Assembly: GCF_009002475.1 (NCBI RefSeq) | Contig: NZ_AP019860.1 | Span: 1,488,001-1,552,000 of the forward strand | Direction: 5' to 3' | Length of the DNA: 64,000 bases | Origin: Candidatus Uabimicrobium amorphum | GTDB taxonomy: Bacteria > Planctomycetota > Uabimicrobiia > Uabimicrobiales > Uabimicrobiaceae | The notes under the pieces: generated by a model | Seen by the model: only the letters and a program-made list of their open reading frames with translations | What the model was told of the DNA's origin: nothing | Databases searched by the model: none | Made by a program: the position numbers and the translations under genes | Shown here: positions 27,958 to 38,103 of the stretch, piece after piece | Numbering within the stretch: position 1 is the stretch's first letter | Layout: the number at the start of each line of letters is the position of its first letter

Positions 27958-28752
27958 ATGGACAACGTGCAACGATTTCGCGAACAACTCCGTAAGAGTC
28001 GCTATGTTACGGTTCTCACAGGTGCGGGAGTTTCTGCTGAATCCAATATTCCCACATTTCGCGGTTCGGGAAGTAGCAGTCTATGGAAAAATCACGAGGT
28101 AACGCAAGTTGCCTCGCCCAATGCCTGGAATTGCGATCCAGGACTTGTTTGGGAATTTTACAATTATCGACGGCAAATGATGCAAGATAAAAAGTTCAAT
28201 ATGGCACATAAGGCCCTTGCCGATTTGGAAAAAAAACTGAAGGAACAACAAAAGACCTTTTCTCTCATCACCCAAAACATCGACGACTTACATTTTGATG
28301 CGGGTTCAAAAAACGTAACGCGCCTTCACGGCTCGATTTGGATGATCCGCTGTGCAAAATGCGGTCACCTGCAAAAGAATCGCGATGTACCGATTACCCC
28401 AGCATTTGATCAGGAGTGCACCGGTGAGGCCAATCGTTACACGGTGGACGATTTGCCACAATGCCAACAACAAAATTGCACCGGCATTTTGCGCCCGCAT
28501 GTAGTGTGGTTTGGCGAAGCGCTACGTAAACAAGACATCAATCAGGCGGTGTTGTCTTCGCAAAACTGTGATCTATTTTTGGTTATAGGTACCTCATGCT
28601 TGGTACAGCCTGCGGCGAGTTTTATGCAACTCGCCAAATCCGAAGGAGCCAAGACGGCGGTGATTAACCTTGAGGAAACCGTTGCCGATCATCATGCTGA
28701 TTTTGTCTTTCACGGTAAAGCAGGTGAAGTGTTACCGGAGCTTTTTCAGTAA
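27958..28752 (+). CDS. cobB: NAD-dependent protein deacylase, sirtuin
   Basis: A 264-residue SIR2 enzyme. TGAGVSAESNIPTFRG (21-36) binds NAD, TQNID (105-109) is the ribose/nicotinamide pocket, His124 in LHG is catalytic, and Cys132, Cys135, Cys169 and Cys174 form the zinc site. Tyr68 and Arg71 in FYNYRRQ match the Tyr-x-x-Arg pair of SIRT5/CobB-type enzymes, which read succinyl or malonyl lysine. It begins one base after the transporter stop codon, so these two are co-transcribed. Confidence 0.93.
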   Translation: MDNVQRFREQLRKSRYVTVLTGAGVSAESNIPTFRGSGSSSLWKNHEVTQVASPNAWNCDPGLVWEFYNYRRQMMQDKKFNMAHKALADLEKKLKEQQKTFSLITQNIDDLHFDAGSKNVTRLHGSIWMIRCAKCGHLQKNRDVPITPAFDQECTGEANRYTVDDLPQCQQQNCTGILRPHVVWFGEALRKQDINQAVLSSQNCDLFLVIGTSCLVQPAASFMQLAKSEGAKTAVINLEETVADHHADFVFHGKAGEVLPELFQ

Positions 28753-28853
28753 CAATTCTTGAAGTAAATGTCAATATTGATGACGTGGTGGAAATGAATG
28801 GCATCTACTTAATTCGCGAGAAGGACGAGCACGTACAAAACATTCCATAATGG

Positions 28854-29849
28854 CTATTTCTGCAAAAGTTTGCGAAGAAACTGAAAATTTTCGTGGTTTG
28901 AATGCGCTTGTAGCTTTTTCCAAACAGTGGAGAAATTTTGTTTGTCGTTGAGTGATTTGTAACACAGTGCTTGCAAGCTCAAAATGCGAAAGTTAATTTC
29001 GGCGTCTTGTGTGGTGAAAGCGTACTCTTTCCACATTTTCATCACTTGTGCGGCATAACTTTGCAATTGTTTTTGGTATTTTTTCTGCTGTTGATGATGT
29101 ACTAGCTCGAAGTATTTTTTTAACTTCTGCGCATGATCTGCCAGAAATTGATCCATTAACTTGGCGAAATAATGCGCATCGCTTTTTTGTAGGTATGAAA
29201 TAAATGGTTGTTTGTCAATCGTCGTATATAGGCTCACCGTGTACGCCGCGAGAGGTCTCTTTTCTGTGATATTTTCCGTGTCTACATAAAAAAGTAAGTA
29301 GGCAAATTTTGCACGTAGTGTCCATGCTTTTTGTGGACACTCGCCTAAAAGACGTGCAAGCTCTTCACACATGAACTTTTTTTCTGCTGTGGAAATTTTT
29401 TCGCCAGAGAATGCGCTTTGCGACAATTCTTGGTACTCAACTTGCAATTGTAGTATCTTGTCGAGTAGATTCCTGTAATCTTTGAGTGATTCTCCGTTGT
29501 ATACGTCGCGAAAAAAAACTTTGCCTTTCGCGGTCATGCACATTACTGTGGGGACTTCGTCGACCTTGAACATGTTAAATAGCTTACTATATTGTTCTCT
29601 TTCTTTTGCGGTTTTTGCCAAACGCGGATCAATACGGCACAGTACGCATGTTTCCTCAAAGCGCATGAAACTCTTTTTTGTGGCCACATTGCGATGAAAG
29701 TCAGAGCACAGCTTGCAATTGCTTTCATCGGAAAAGTATAGCAACACGTATTTCTTTTGTTGTGCGGCTTCTTTTAGAGCTATTTGCAAATTGTTGCCCC
29801 AGTCGGCAAACACACTACACAAGCACAACCACAGTAATGCGTACTTCAT
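28854..29849 (-). CDS. Secreted thioredoxin-like protein
   Basis: A 331-residue protein with a signal peptide (about residues 1-15, cleavage after VFA). Residues 20-130 are a thioredoxin-like domain: YVLLYFSDESNCKLC with Cys45 and Cys48 as the redox pair and a DEVPTVM cis-proline region. The C-terminal 200 residues are helical and unassigned. Family relatives act as periplasmic disulfide reductases or cytochrome maturation helpers. It lies 8 bases downstream of the ABC exporter gene on the same strand, so it is probably in that transcript. Confidence 0.75.
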   Translation of the reverse strand: MKYALLWLCLCSVFADWGNNLQIALKEAAQQKKYVLLYFSDESNCKLCSDFHRNVATKKSFMRFEETCVLCRIDPRLAKTAKEREQYSKLFNMFKVDEVPTVMCMTAKGKVFFRDVYNGESLKDYRNLLDKILQLQVEYQELSQSAFSGEKISTAEKKFMCEELARLLGECPQKAWTLRAKFAYLLFYVDTENITEKRPLAAYTVSLYTTIDKQPFISYLQKSDAHYFAKLMDQFLADHAQKLKKYFELVHHQQQKKYQKQLQSYAAQVMKMWKEYAFTTQDAEINFRILSLQALCYKSLNDKQNFSTVWKKLQAHSNHENFQFLRKLLQK

Positions 29850-29857
29850 ACAAACTC

Positions 29858-31690
29858 CTAACTGAAATCTTGTTTCTCATACAGGGTTTTATAGGTAGGG
29901 CTTTTGTCGATAATTTCTTCGTGAGAGCCAAAAGCTTCTATTTTACCGCGATCGAGTACCAATATACGGTCGGCTTTTTGTATTGTGGTAAAACGATGCG
30001 CAATAATAAATGCCGTACAACTTTGCAAATAACTGTCCAAGGCTTCTTTGATATAGTGCTCACTATCCACATCTAGGTTTGCAGTGGCTTCATCTAAAAT
30101 GAGAATATCGGCGTGTCTTACAATGGCTCTTGCCAAGGCAATGCGTTGTTCTTGTCCCCCGGAGAGACCAATACCACCCTTCCCATATAAAGTATGATAC
30201 CCATTTTCGAGTTTATCAACAAAATCATGGCTGTGTGTTAGTTTCCCCGCTTCTGCAATCTGCTCTTCGCTGGCATCGCTACTACATTTTATATTATTTA
30301 GAATACTACTGTTGAATAGCATTGCCTTTTGCGTGACCAATGAAAAATGACTGCGCAGACTGTCCACGGTGACGTCGGTGATTTTCTGCCCGTCTATTAG
30401 GATTTCTCCACTTGTCGGATCAAAAAAGCGTAAAAGTAGCGAAATCAGTGTGCTCTTTCCGGAACCGTTTTTACCCACAATGGCGATAATTTCACCTTTA
30501 TTGACAGAAAAAGAGATATTTTCTAATACTTTGTTGTGCGATTCGTAACAAAAATCGACATTGCGAAACTCAATTTCTTTTTGCAATTTGGGAAGGACCA
30601 CGGCATCCGGTTTTTCTTTTACTTCATACGGTTGATCGATGAATTCGAATATACGCTCTCCTGCCCCAATACACCCACTGATTCGGTTGTAAACATCTGC
30701 CAGTTTACGCACGGGGTCAAAAATGGCTCCGAGAGCACCATAGAACAAGAGAAAGTCCCCGGAACTCATTTCCCCACTGAGTACTAATTCCGCAGAAAAA
30801 ATCAGAAGCACCACAGCCGCTAAGGTAACAAATGTTTCCATCACGGGACTGGTGATTGCCTCGACGGTGGCAAGTTTTAACCTGGCACGGAATGCTTTTT
30901 CATTTTCTTTTTCGAATTTGTCGATAAACTGCTGTTCCATTTGATAGGCTTTTATAAGCTTTAGTCCGCGAAAACTTTCCATGATCGTTTCGAGTATGTC
31001 CGCATTTTTTTGTAAGTCTTTTTTGGTTCTTTTCTTTACGCGTTTGCCCAAATTGCGGATGAAAATATATGCAATGGGAAATACCACAAAAATAAATATG
31101 GTCACTTTCCATTGCAACCATAAACAAATCGCCAGGGAGCTAACGGCTTTCAATGGCTCGCGCATCGCTTTACCAAAGATACTTTTGATACCTTTTTTTA
31201 CGCCGGAGGCGTCATTCGTAAAACGCGAAGACACTTGTTCAAGACCTATTTTGTCAAAAAAACGCACCGAATGATTGATGATTTTATTGTACATATCTCT
31301 TCGAATATCGAGAACCACTTTATCGCTGATATAAGCGCTGAGATAATCGTGGGTAAAACGTAAAATTCCCTTGAGAACGGTAAGAATGGCAACACACCCC
31401 ATGACAAGGTACAGAGTCGTAAATTTATTGCTAAATACATGGGCCTTTAAATAATTGGCCACGGACACTCCCCAGTCACCCAAAGTGACTAATTTGTTGA
31501 ATATGGTTTGTGTTCCGTCTTTTTCGAATAGAATATCTCCCAAAGGATTCAAAAGAGCTAAAGAGCCTAGTTGAACCACGGAAATAAGAATGGATAATAC
31601 AAAGCAGAATATTGCTATTTTCAAATAGGGGCGTACATATTTTATGAGGCGAATATATACGTTAAAATTCATGGATTCCGATGACTTCAT
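29858..31690 (-). CDS. ABC exporter, fused permease and ATPase (MsbA-like)
   Basis: A 610-residue half-transporter. The N-terminal part has six membrane helices (about 15-330); the C-terminal ATPase has Walker A VGKNGSGKST, signature LSGGQEQR, Walker B ILILDEATANLD and the switch His in IIAHRF. This arrangement is that of lipid or multidrug exporters acting as homodimers. The substrate is unknown. ATG 31690 is chosen since GAAGG lies seven bases upstream; the upstream in-frame start at 31708 would lie before that site. Confidence 0.9.
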   Translation of the reverse strand: MKSSESMNFNVYIRLIKYVRPYLKIAIFCFVLSILISVVQLGSLALLNPLGDILFEKDGTQTIFNKLVTLGDWGVSVANYLKAHVFSNKFTTLYLVMGCVAILTVLKGILRFTHDYLSAYISDKVVLDIRRDMYNKIINHSVRFFDKIGLEQVSSRFTNDASGVKKGIKSIFGKAMREPLKAVSSLAICLWLQWKVTIFIFVVFPIAYIFIRNLGKRVKKRTKKDLQKNADILETIMESFRGLKLIKAYQMEQQFIDKFEKENEKAFRARLKLATVEAITSPVMETFVTLAAVVLLIFSAELVLSGEMSSGDFLLFYGALGAIFDPVRKLADVYNRISGCIGAGERIFEFIDQPYEVKEKPDAVVLPKLQKEIEFRNVDFCYESHNKVLENISFSVNKGEIIAIVGKNGSGKSTLISLLLRFFDPTSGEILIDGQKITDVTVDSLRSHFSLVTQKAMLFNSSILNNIKCSSDASEEQIAEAGKLTHSHDFVDKLENGYHTLYGKGGIGLSGGQEQRIALARAIVRHADILILDEATANLDVDSEHYIKEALDSYLQSCTAFIIAHRFTTIQKADRILVLDRGKIEAFGSHEEIIDKSPTYKTLYEKQDFS

Positions 31691-31807
31691 AAAAAACCTT
31701 CTGTGCAAGCTGTACTTAATTTGCTAGAAAATATCGTAGTTGGCGTGTAAAATACTATAAAACCCGGCAAAAAGCAAGCAGTAATATTGACCTTGATAGG
31801 AGAGGTT

Positions 31808-32410
31808 ATGAGAAAGTATTTTGTTCGTATAATGTTGTTACTTTCTTTGTTGTCTAGTGGCTGTGTAACAACGTCTTTACTTAGCGTCACCGACCCGCAA
31901 CCCGAAACTTTTCGCGAATATACATCGGCGTGGGTCGGTGCAGAAGAGCTAATTATTACCTATGAAACAGATCGCGGTGAACGTTGGGCAGTGATCGATT
32001 TAGTGCAGGGACAACACACAGATACTTTGAAGGGTTCCCTTCCTGTAGAAGAACAACAAGCAAAGAGAAGAATACCTATTATCGTACGCGAACGTCAAGA
32101 TGACTTTGCGTATCACCGCAGTCGTTTTCAGCGCAGCGCACAACAAGTGAATCAACTGGGGAAAATTTTTCTATGGGGCGACTCCCGACGTTATCGCGAT
32201 CCGCAATACGACATTCAGTTAATCATCGAACCTATCGGTAACACTTATGATTCTATGGGAAAATCAATTCCGGCTCCCCCGATGCCGCACTATCGACCTA
32301 GTTGGGCATATCCAGCGCGTATTGTGGGACTTCCTTTTGCCGTTTGTCTTGACATTGCGATTCTTCCGTTGTGGTTTGTTTCTTATTTTAGGGTGTCAGT
32401 ACGCTTTTAA
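31808..32410 (+). CDS. Lipoprotein of unknown function
   Basis: A 200-residue protein with a clear lipoprotein signal: a basic start, hydrophobic core and LLSSGC lipobox near residue 20. The rest has many Arg and Tyr and a C-terminal hydrophobic helix (about 178-197) which could contact the membrane. No family recognised. AGGAGAGG directly precedes ATG 31808. It ends 35 bases before the ATG of the large kinase gene and may be transcribed with it. Confidence 0.65.
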   Translation: MRKYFVRIMLLLSLLSSGCVTTSLLSVTDPQPETFREYTSAWVGAEELIITYETDRGERWAVIDLVQGQHTDTLKGSLPVEEQQAKRRIPIIVRERQDDFAYHRSRFQRSAQQVNQLGKIFLWGDSRRYRDPQYDIQLIIEPIGNTYDSMGKSIPAPPMPHYRPSWAYPARIVGLPFAVCLDIAILPLWFVSYFRVSVRF

Positions 32411-32445
32411 GAGTGTTTTACAGTAGAAATCTAGATAGGACTGAT

Positions 32446-35400
32446 ATGTTAACTGTCGAACAAAAAAAGTTTATCTTGTTTTGCATGGAAAACGATTTTT
32501 TTACCAAAAAAGATGCACAACAAATCCAAGAAAATATGGGAAAGTATCCCAAAGCATCTTTTGGCGAAGTTGTGGCCAAATCTTTGTCGTGCTCCATGGC
32601 TCATATCGAAAAAATGCGCAACGCTTATATACAACAAAATGACAATGCACAAAGCAATACCATGCCGATGTACTTACTAAATGATTACAAATGGGCGCAG
32701 GAAGTATTTGGACGTGGCATTGTTGACCTAAAGGTTTTAAACCGCATCCTCCAAGAAAAATACCAAGAAGGAGACGAGCGCGATTTTTTGCAAATTCTCT
32801 TAGCAAAGCGTGCTATTAATACCAAAAATTTTCTATTGGTACAAAAAGAAATCAATGTGGAGCAGTGGCGCGACACACCTTCTGAACTAGAAATTCGCAT
32901 GAAAGGCGATTCCTATTTTTTCGAGCGCAAGTCGACAGCAAAAACGCTAGGACGTTATAGAATCATACGCGAATTAGGACGTGGTGGTATGGGCGTTGTC
33001 TACGAAGGATACGATCGTGAACTCGATCGCACTGTCGCAATCAAAACGATGATTTCCAACCTTGCAGGAGAAGAGCAAAAGGAGCGTTTCCTTCGCGAGG
33101 CAAAATTAATCGCATCTTTAAAACACCCCGGAATAACGCAAATCTACGAGATCGGAGTGGAAGACGAGGTCGTTTTTTTTGCCATGGATTATATTGAAGG
33201 TCTGTCCCTGATCGAATATATCAAAGTCATGCAGCTCGATGTCCATGAGAAAATCAAACTCATGGCACAAGTTGCAGATGCTTTGGCATTTGCACATCAA
33301 CAAGGTGTCATTCACCGCGATATAAAACCTGACAACGTCATGATCGACTCCAACGGCAAACCATATCTTATGGATTTTGGATTGGCAAAACGCAAGGGTA
33401 GCGAGGTTCTAACTATGACCGGAGCTGCGATTGGTACCCCCCAATATATGTCGCCGGAGCAAGTTGAGGGACAAAAGGGAAAAATAAAAAAAACCACCGA
33501 CGTTTTTTCCTTTGGAATCGTATTGTACGAAGTTCTTGTCGGTAAGCCGCCATTTACCGCGGCAAGCATTCAAGCCATTTTTGCCGCCATATCTGTAAAA
33601 GATCCTGTCATGCCACGTAAGTTAGTTCCCGACTTGCCACGGGATTTAGAGACTATTTGCATGAAATGCCTGGAAAAATCTCCTGCAAAGCGCTATCCCA
33701 CCGCACGTGCTTTACACAACGATCTACAAAATTTTATCCATGGAGGAAACATTAAGGCCAAGCCTGTCGGAATCACCGCAAAAACGATGCGTTTTGTACG
33801 ACGTAATAAAATGGTGTTTAGCTTGGCGTGTATCTTGGTTGTTTCCGTGACAACACTCGCATATCAATTCCTGTTCGCCCCGGGAACTTTATATTTAAAA
33901 TTAAAAGGTGACAAACAGATTTTAACTGCCAACATCTTTATCGATGATGAATTTTTACCTGTACAGAAAAGTTACTCTTTGGCAAGTGGTTATCATGAAG
34001 TGACCATAAAGCATCCGCAATACCAAACACTGCGCTTTTCGGTCAAACTCGCCCCCGGGGAAGAGCGCAACATTGAGAAACAGTTAAAGCGTATTCAAGG
34101 CAAAATTACATTGAAATCCCCCATAAGTGGCATCCGTGTAACATGCATTCACCAAGAAACGCAGGAAAAATTCCATTTTTTTGCCCCGGTATATGAATAT
34201 GAACTCCCCAAAGGCGATTATGAATGTATCTTTGAAAAAGATAATTATTTTGCGCAACAACGCAAGCTACATATTGGTCCGAATCGCATCGTAAATGTAG
34301 ATATCGACCTCGAAAGTATGCTAGTGTGGAAGCAAGATTTTGCCCAAAAAATCCATGATATTGCCACCGCAGATATCGACAAGGATGGACGCGATGAATT
34401 GTACGTAACACGTGACGAAGGTAGCATTACTAGTTTTGATATACTCTCACGTCAGGAATTATGGTCGTTTGTTTCCAACTTGCGCAGTTTTGGTGGTATC
34501 GATTTTCACGATATAAATCACGACGGCGTTCTCGATATTGTTTATACTCACCAAAATGAATTTTTTATTCTAGATGGTAATACACACAACAAAATATTTA
34601 CCGAACCTTCGTGGTGGGGAGGACGTTACGGTTTTTACGACGAAAATGGAGACGGATACGACGACGTAATTTTGGCAAATCATCACCGCGGTATTCGCTG
34701 TATTGACATGAAAAGCGGTAAAGATCTATGGCGCAGACCAATGCGCAATTTCAAAGCGGCTTCGGCACAAATTTTGGATTTTATTACTCCAACACAAATT
34801 TTATATCCGACAACAGATTACGATTTTGTATTGTTTGATGTTAAACGAAAAATTCAGCGTCCCATTCTGAAAATGCAAGATGCCAGTTTGGTTGCCTTTG
34901 ATGAAAAGCACCTGTTTTTTAGCAATCGTCAAACATTGTCATGTATCGAGAAGCGTAAACTTTCTCAAAAATGGGCGTGGAAAGCCAGCAGCCAGCATAT
35001 GATAAAAATTCAAGTTTGTGACATTGACAACGATCATCGCGAAGAAGTCATCGTGGTTGCCGACCACTTGTATTGCCTGGATAGCGAAGATGGTTCTTTG
35101 AAGTGGAAGTCACAACAACCATGCGGTTTTACCACAACTTTTACACCCATCGTTACCGACTTAAATAAAGACAATAATCGCGAAATTATTGTCAGTGGAG
35201 ATAATCGTGTACTGATTTTTAATAACCGTGGTGCGCAAATTAGTGAATTGAAATTTGCCAGCAAGTTAAAGAAGTTGAAAATCGCAGATGTAAGTGGTGA
35301 TGGCTTTTTAGAAATTTTATGTTTACTTGAAAAGAGCATTCTCGCAATGAATCCCACAAAGGGACTCAAAAAGACGTACAAAAATGATTTGTTTTTAAAC

Positions 35401-37413
35401 GCGCGAAGTTTAATTCCCGTTGACGTAAACAATGACGAAGTATGCGATGCAATTGTGGCCAATACCTTGGGAGAAATTTATTGTTTAGATGGTAAAAATT
35501 TTCAAAAAATTTGGCAGATAAAGCAGCCAGAGGAAACTCCTATATACCTACAAAACGTCACTTCCCGTAAACAGCTTATCGTAAATCATCGCGAAAAAAT
35601 ATCATTGTACGATCTGCAGGGAAACTTAGAAAAAGACCTTGTATTGTCACCATACAATCAAGGTGTAAATATGCAAATCGTCAACCTCAACAATGACGAA
35701 GTTCCCGAAATAATATACTCGTTAGAAGGTCACATATACTGCTTTAGCGATGGTAATTTGCTATGGAAAAAACCATTTCCTCTCCGTCACGGCTTAGTGG
35801 ATTTTGTGGATGTGAATAACAATGGCTTTAAAGATGTTATTGTACTTTCAGAGATTCGCGACGATTTAGGTTACTCGTTTGTTGTATGTTTTGAAGGGCA
35901 ATCGGGAAGTTTGCTGTGGAAAGAAGAAACAATGTATGCCGGAGGAAAACTTCTTGGACCTATGGTACTTCAAGGTAGTACAGGACCTCTTCTCTTTGTC
36001 ACACAGCACGCAGGTACTGTATCACATATCAACTTTCGCAACGGCAAAACAATTTGGCAAAAACAACTCACCACCGGTGCCATCATAAATCATGCTCAAG
36101 TGGGTAACTTTGATGGAGTTGCGGGAGATGAAATTATCGTATTTGGCGATGATGCCGAAATTGTGTCCTTGGATGTGAGTACGGGTAAAAGAAATTGGAT
36201 ACAATTTAGTGAAGACGGTTTTAGTAATCGCGATTTTAACACACTAGTCGCGGACATTGACAAAGACGGAACTCTTGATGTTGTCACAACAATAAATCCC
36301 GCAAAATTTCGCGTATTTAATTTAAAGAGTGGACGTCATGTCTCTACCGTATATGGAAAAACGATCAAAGGCACGCCACATTTCATCCGTAGCGCCAATG
36401 ACTATAACTTTTTTACCGTTACCACCAACTCTCAAGTCATTCATATAAAATCTTTTATTAAATATTTACACGCATCTCTAAAGAGTAATGCCATTTTTCC
36501 TCTAAAAAATGGCACAATACGCAGCCATACGTCTGAAATCGACAAAGCGGTGCATTGTATTGAGCAGCAACAATATACATTGGCATTGAATTATATAAAA
36601 AAATACGAGCAAGTATACCCTAAGGCCTTCGTGGGAAAATTTTTACATTTGGTCATATCTCTCAATCGACAATCTCCAAATGCTCAGAAATTACTTGCTG
36701 CTCTCATTAGTACATCCATATGGAATTTTGAAATCACTTGGCAAAAATATGCAGCGCTGCTAGACGATCAAGGGAACGAGCACCTACGTAAAATTTTACC
36801 AAGTACCATCCGTAAACGCGGTTACCACAAAAAACTAGTACGTGCTTATGAAAATGCCATTTTCATGAACAATCCACAAGAACAACAACGCTTGTTGGCC
36901 ATGTCTTTAAAATATGGTAGTAGTAGCGATCCTGGATATGAAAATCGTAGACAATTGTATTTGCAGTATGTGCGCAATGAAATAGCGCGAAACTTTACTT
37001 TGTATCGTAGGCACAAAGGTTTCCGTATTATCGAAAAGGCTTTCACCGTACTACATAACGATAAAGATCTTCATTTAGAAAAAATATATTTATGTATCGA
37101 TAGACGTAATTACGAAGAGGCGATGATTGCCATCCACAAACTATTACGGAAAAATCCCAAAAATTTGACCGCTCACATAGCATTTACCATATGTAAAATT
37201 TTACAAAAAAACTATGCCCAAGCTCTTGATTTCTTACAAAAAAACAAGCAGAGTTTTATCGGGAAACAGCAAACGAAAAGTATTTATTTATTTTTGACAC
37301 TTTTAGCAAAACGTGATAAAAAATCAGCTGTGCAAGTATGGAAGCAGCATTTAGAGCACTTAGGTCCACAAGATTTATGGAAATACTCGCTACGTTATCT
37401 TATCTATCGCTAA
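32446..37413 (+). CDS. Giant receptor Ser/Thr kinase with PEGA and integrin-like FG-GAP repeats
   Basis: A protein of about 1655 residues. The first 150 residues are helical, similar in style to the start of the DUF4388 protein near 59.9 kb. A full Hanks kinase follows (about 170-440: LGRGGMGVVYEG, VAIK, HRDIKPDN, DFGLAK, GTPQYMSPEQ), then one membrane helix (about 457-475) and a PEGA-like domain (about 482-550). Residues about 640-1285 hold roughly eleven calcium-loop motifs such as DIDKDGRDE, DINHDGVLD, DENGDGYDD and DVSGDGFLE, typical of FG-GAP/VCBS repeats in integrin-alpha-type propellers. The last 290 residues look TPR-like. I prefer ATG 32446, preceded by AGGA, over GTG 32413. Confidence 0.85.
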   Translation: MLTVEQKKFILFCMENDFFTKKDAQQIQENMGKYPKASFGEVVAKSLSCSMAHIEKMRNAYIQQNDNAQSNTMPMYLLNDYKWAQEVFGRGIVDLKVLNRILQEKYQEGDERDFLQILLAKRAINTKNFLLVQKEINVEQWRDTPSELEIRMKGDSYFFERKSTAKTLGRYRIIRELGRGGMGVVYEGYDRELDRTVAIKTMISNLAGEEQKERFLREAKLIASLKHPGITQIYEIGVEDEVVFFAMDYIEGLSLIEYIKVMQLDVHEKIKLMAQVADALAFAHQQGVIHRDIKPDNVMIDSNGKPYLMDFGLAKRKGSEVLTMTGAAIGTPQYMSPEQVEGQKGKIKKTTDVFSFGIVLYEVLVGKPPFTAASIQAIFAAISVKDPVMPRKLVPDLPRDLETICMKCLEKSPAKRYPTARALHNDLQNFIHGGNIKAKPVGITAKTMRFVRRNKMVFSLACILVVSVTTLAYQFLFAPGTLYLKLKGDKQILTANIFIDDEFLPVQKSYSLASGYHEVTIKHPQYQTLRFSVKLAPGEERNIEKQLKRIQGKITLKSPISGIRVTCIHQETQEKFHFFAPVYEYELPKGDYECIFEKDNYFAQQRKLHIGPNRIVNVDIDLESMLVWKQDFAQKIHDIATADIDKDGRDELYVTRDEGSITSFDILSRQELWSFVSNLRSFGGIDFHDINHDGVLDIVYTHQNEFFILDGNTHNKIFTEPSWWGGRYGFYDENGDGYDDVILANHHRGIRCIDMKSGKDLWRRPMRNFKAASAQILDFITPTQILYPTTDYDFVLFDVKRKIQRPILKMQDASLVAFDEKHLFFSNRQTLSCIEKRKLSQKWAWKASSQHMIKIQVCDIDNDHREEVIVVADHLYCLDSEDGSLKWKSQQPCGFTTTFTPIVTDLNKDNNREIIVSGDNRVLIFNNRGAQISELKFASKLKKLKIADVSGDGFLEILCLLEKSILAMNPTKGLKKTYKNDLFLNARSLIPVDVNNDEVCDAIVANTLGEIYCLDGKNFQKIWQIKQPEETPIYLQNVTSRKQLIVNHREKISLYDLQGNLEKDLVLSPYNQGVNMQIVNLNNDEVPEIIYSLEGHIYCFSDGNLLWKKPFPLRHGLVDFVDVNNNGFKDVIVLSEIRDDLGYSFVVCFEGQSGSLLWKEETMYAGGKLLGPMVLQGSTGPLLFVTQHAGTVSHINFRNGKTIWQKQLTTGAIINHAQVGNFDGVAGDEIIVFGDDAEIVSLDVSTGKRNWIQFSEDGFSNRDFNTLVADIDKDGTLDVVTTINPAKFRVFNLKSGRHVSTVYGKTIKGTPHFIRSANDYNFFTVTTNSQVIHIKSFIKYLHASLKSNAIFPLKNGTIRSHTSEIDKAVHCIEQQQYTLALNYIKKYEQVYPKAFVGKFLHLVISLNRQSPNAQKLLAALISTSIWNFEITWQKYAALLDDQGNEHLRKILPSTIRKRGYHKKLVRAYENAIFMNNPQEQQRLLAMSLKYGSSSDPGYENRRQLYLQYVRNEIARNFTLYRRHKGFRIIEKAFTVLHNDKDLHLEKIYLCIDRRNYEEAMIAIHKLLRKNPKNLTAHIAFTICKILQKNYAQALDFLQKNKQSFIGKQQTKSIYLFLTLLAKRDKKSAVQVWKQHLEHLGPQDLWKYSLRYLIYR

Positions 37414-37426
37414 CAAGGAAAGTATA

Positions 37427-38053
37427 TTGAGCATTCTTTACTGTTTGGACTTGATCGGAGTTGCCGTCTTTGCTTTTAGCGGGGCACTTGTTGCGGGGAA
37501 AAAAGGACTTGATTGGGTGGGTGTCGCCGCTTTAGCGGCCGTTACCGCACTTGGTGGTGGTACACTTCGCGATATTCTTCTCAATAAAGATGTGGTTTTT
37601 TGGATGAAAGACCCCACCTATTTATGGCTTATTCTCGGAGCTTCTCTGTTCACGATGATGTACGTACGTTTTTGGAAACCACCTTTTACGACACTGCTAT
37701 ATGCCGACGCCTTAGGTCTGGCACTTTTTACCATTACCGGTGCACAAATAGCGGAAAATCAGGGGATGACAGGAATCATAGTGGTGCTGATGGGGATTAT
37801 GACCGGAACAGCAGGAGGTGTTCTTCGCGATGTTCTTTCTGGAGAGGTGCCTCTTTTATTTCGTTCCACAGAAACTCTGTATTCCACAGCCTCTGCGATT
37901 GGGATCGTTTGTTATTTGGCGTTGCAGTACTTAGGTTGTGCTAAAACGATTGCGGCTTTTATTGGAATTTTCATCGTGGCGTGCATCCGTTTTTTTGCCA
38001 TCATTTGTGGACTTCGCCTTCCCGCATTTCATGTTGCGAATGAGGAAGGCTAG
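37427..38053 (+). CDS. TRIC/UPF0126-family cation channel protein
   Basis: A 208-residue membrane protein with seven predicted helices in two repeats of the UPF0126/TRIC pattern. The repeat motifs are GLDWVGVAALAAVTALGGGTLRDILL and the second-half GIMTGTAGGVLRDVLSGEVP, with the paired Gly-rich kinks and Arg-Asp that line the pore. Bacterial TRIC proteins conduct monovalent cations as trimers. The start is TTG 37427 with AAGGAA six bases upstream, 13 bases after the kinase gene. Confidence 0.88.
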   Translation: MSILYCLDLIGVAVFAFSGALVAGKKGLDWVGVAALAAVTALGGGTLRDILLNKDVVFWMKDPTYLWLILGASLFTMMYVRFWKPPFTTLLYADALGLALFTITGAQIAENQGMTGIIVVLMGIMTGTAGGVLRDVLSGEVPLLFRSTETLYSTASAIGIVCYLALQYLGCAKTIAAFIGIFIVACIRFFAIICGLRLPAFHVANEEG

Positions 38054-38103
38054 TAAAAGATGGTTTTGTAGTCTGCGGGAACCGTTTTCGAAACTACACC
38101 ATT

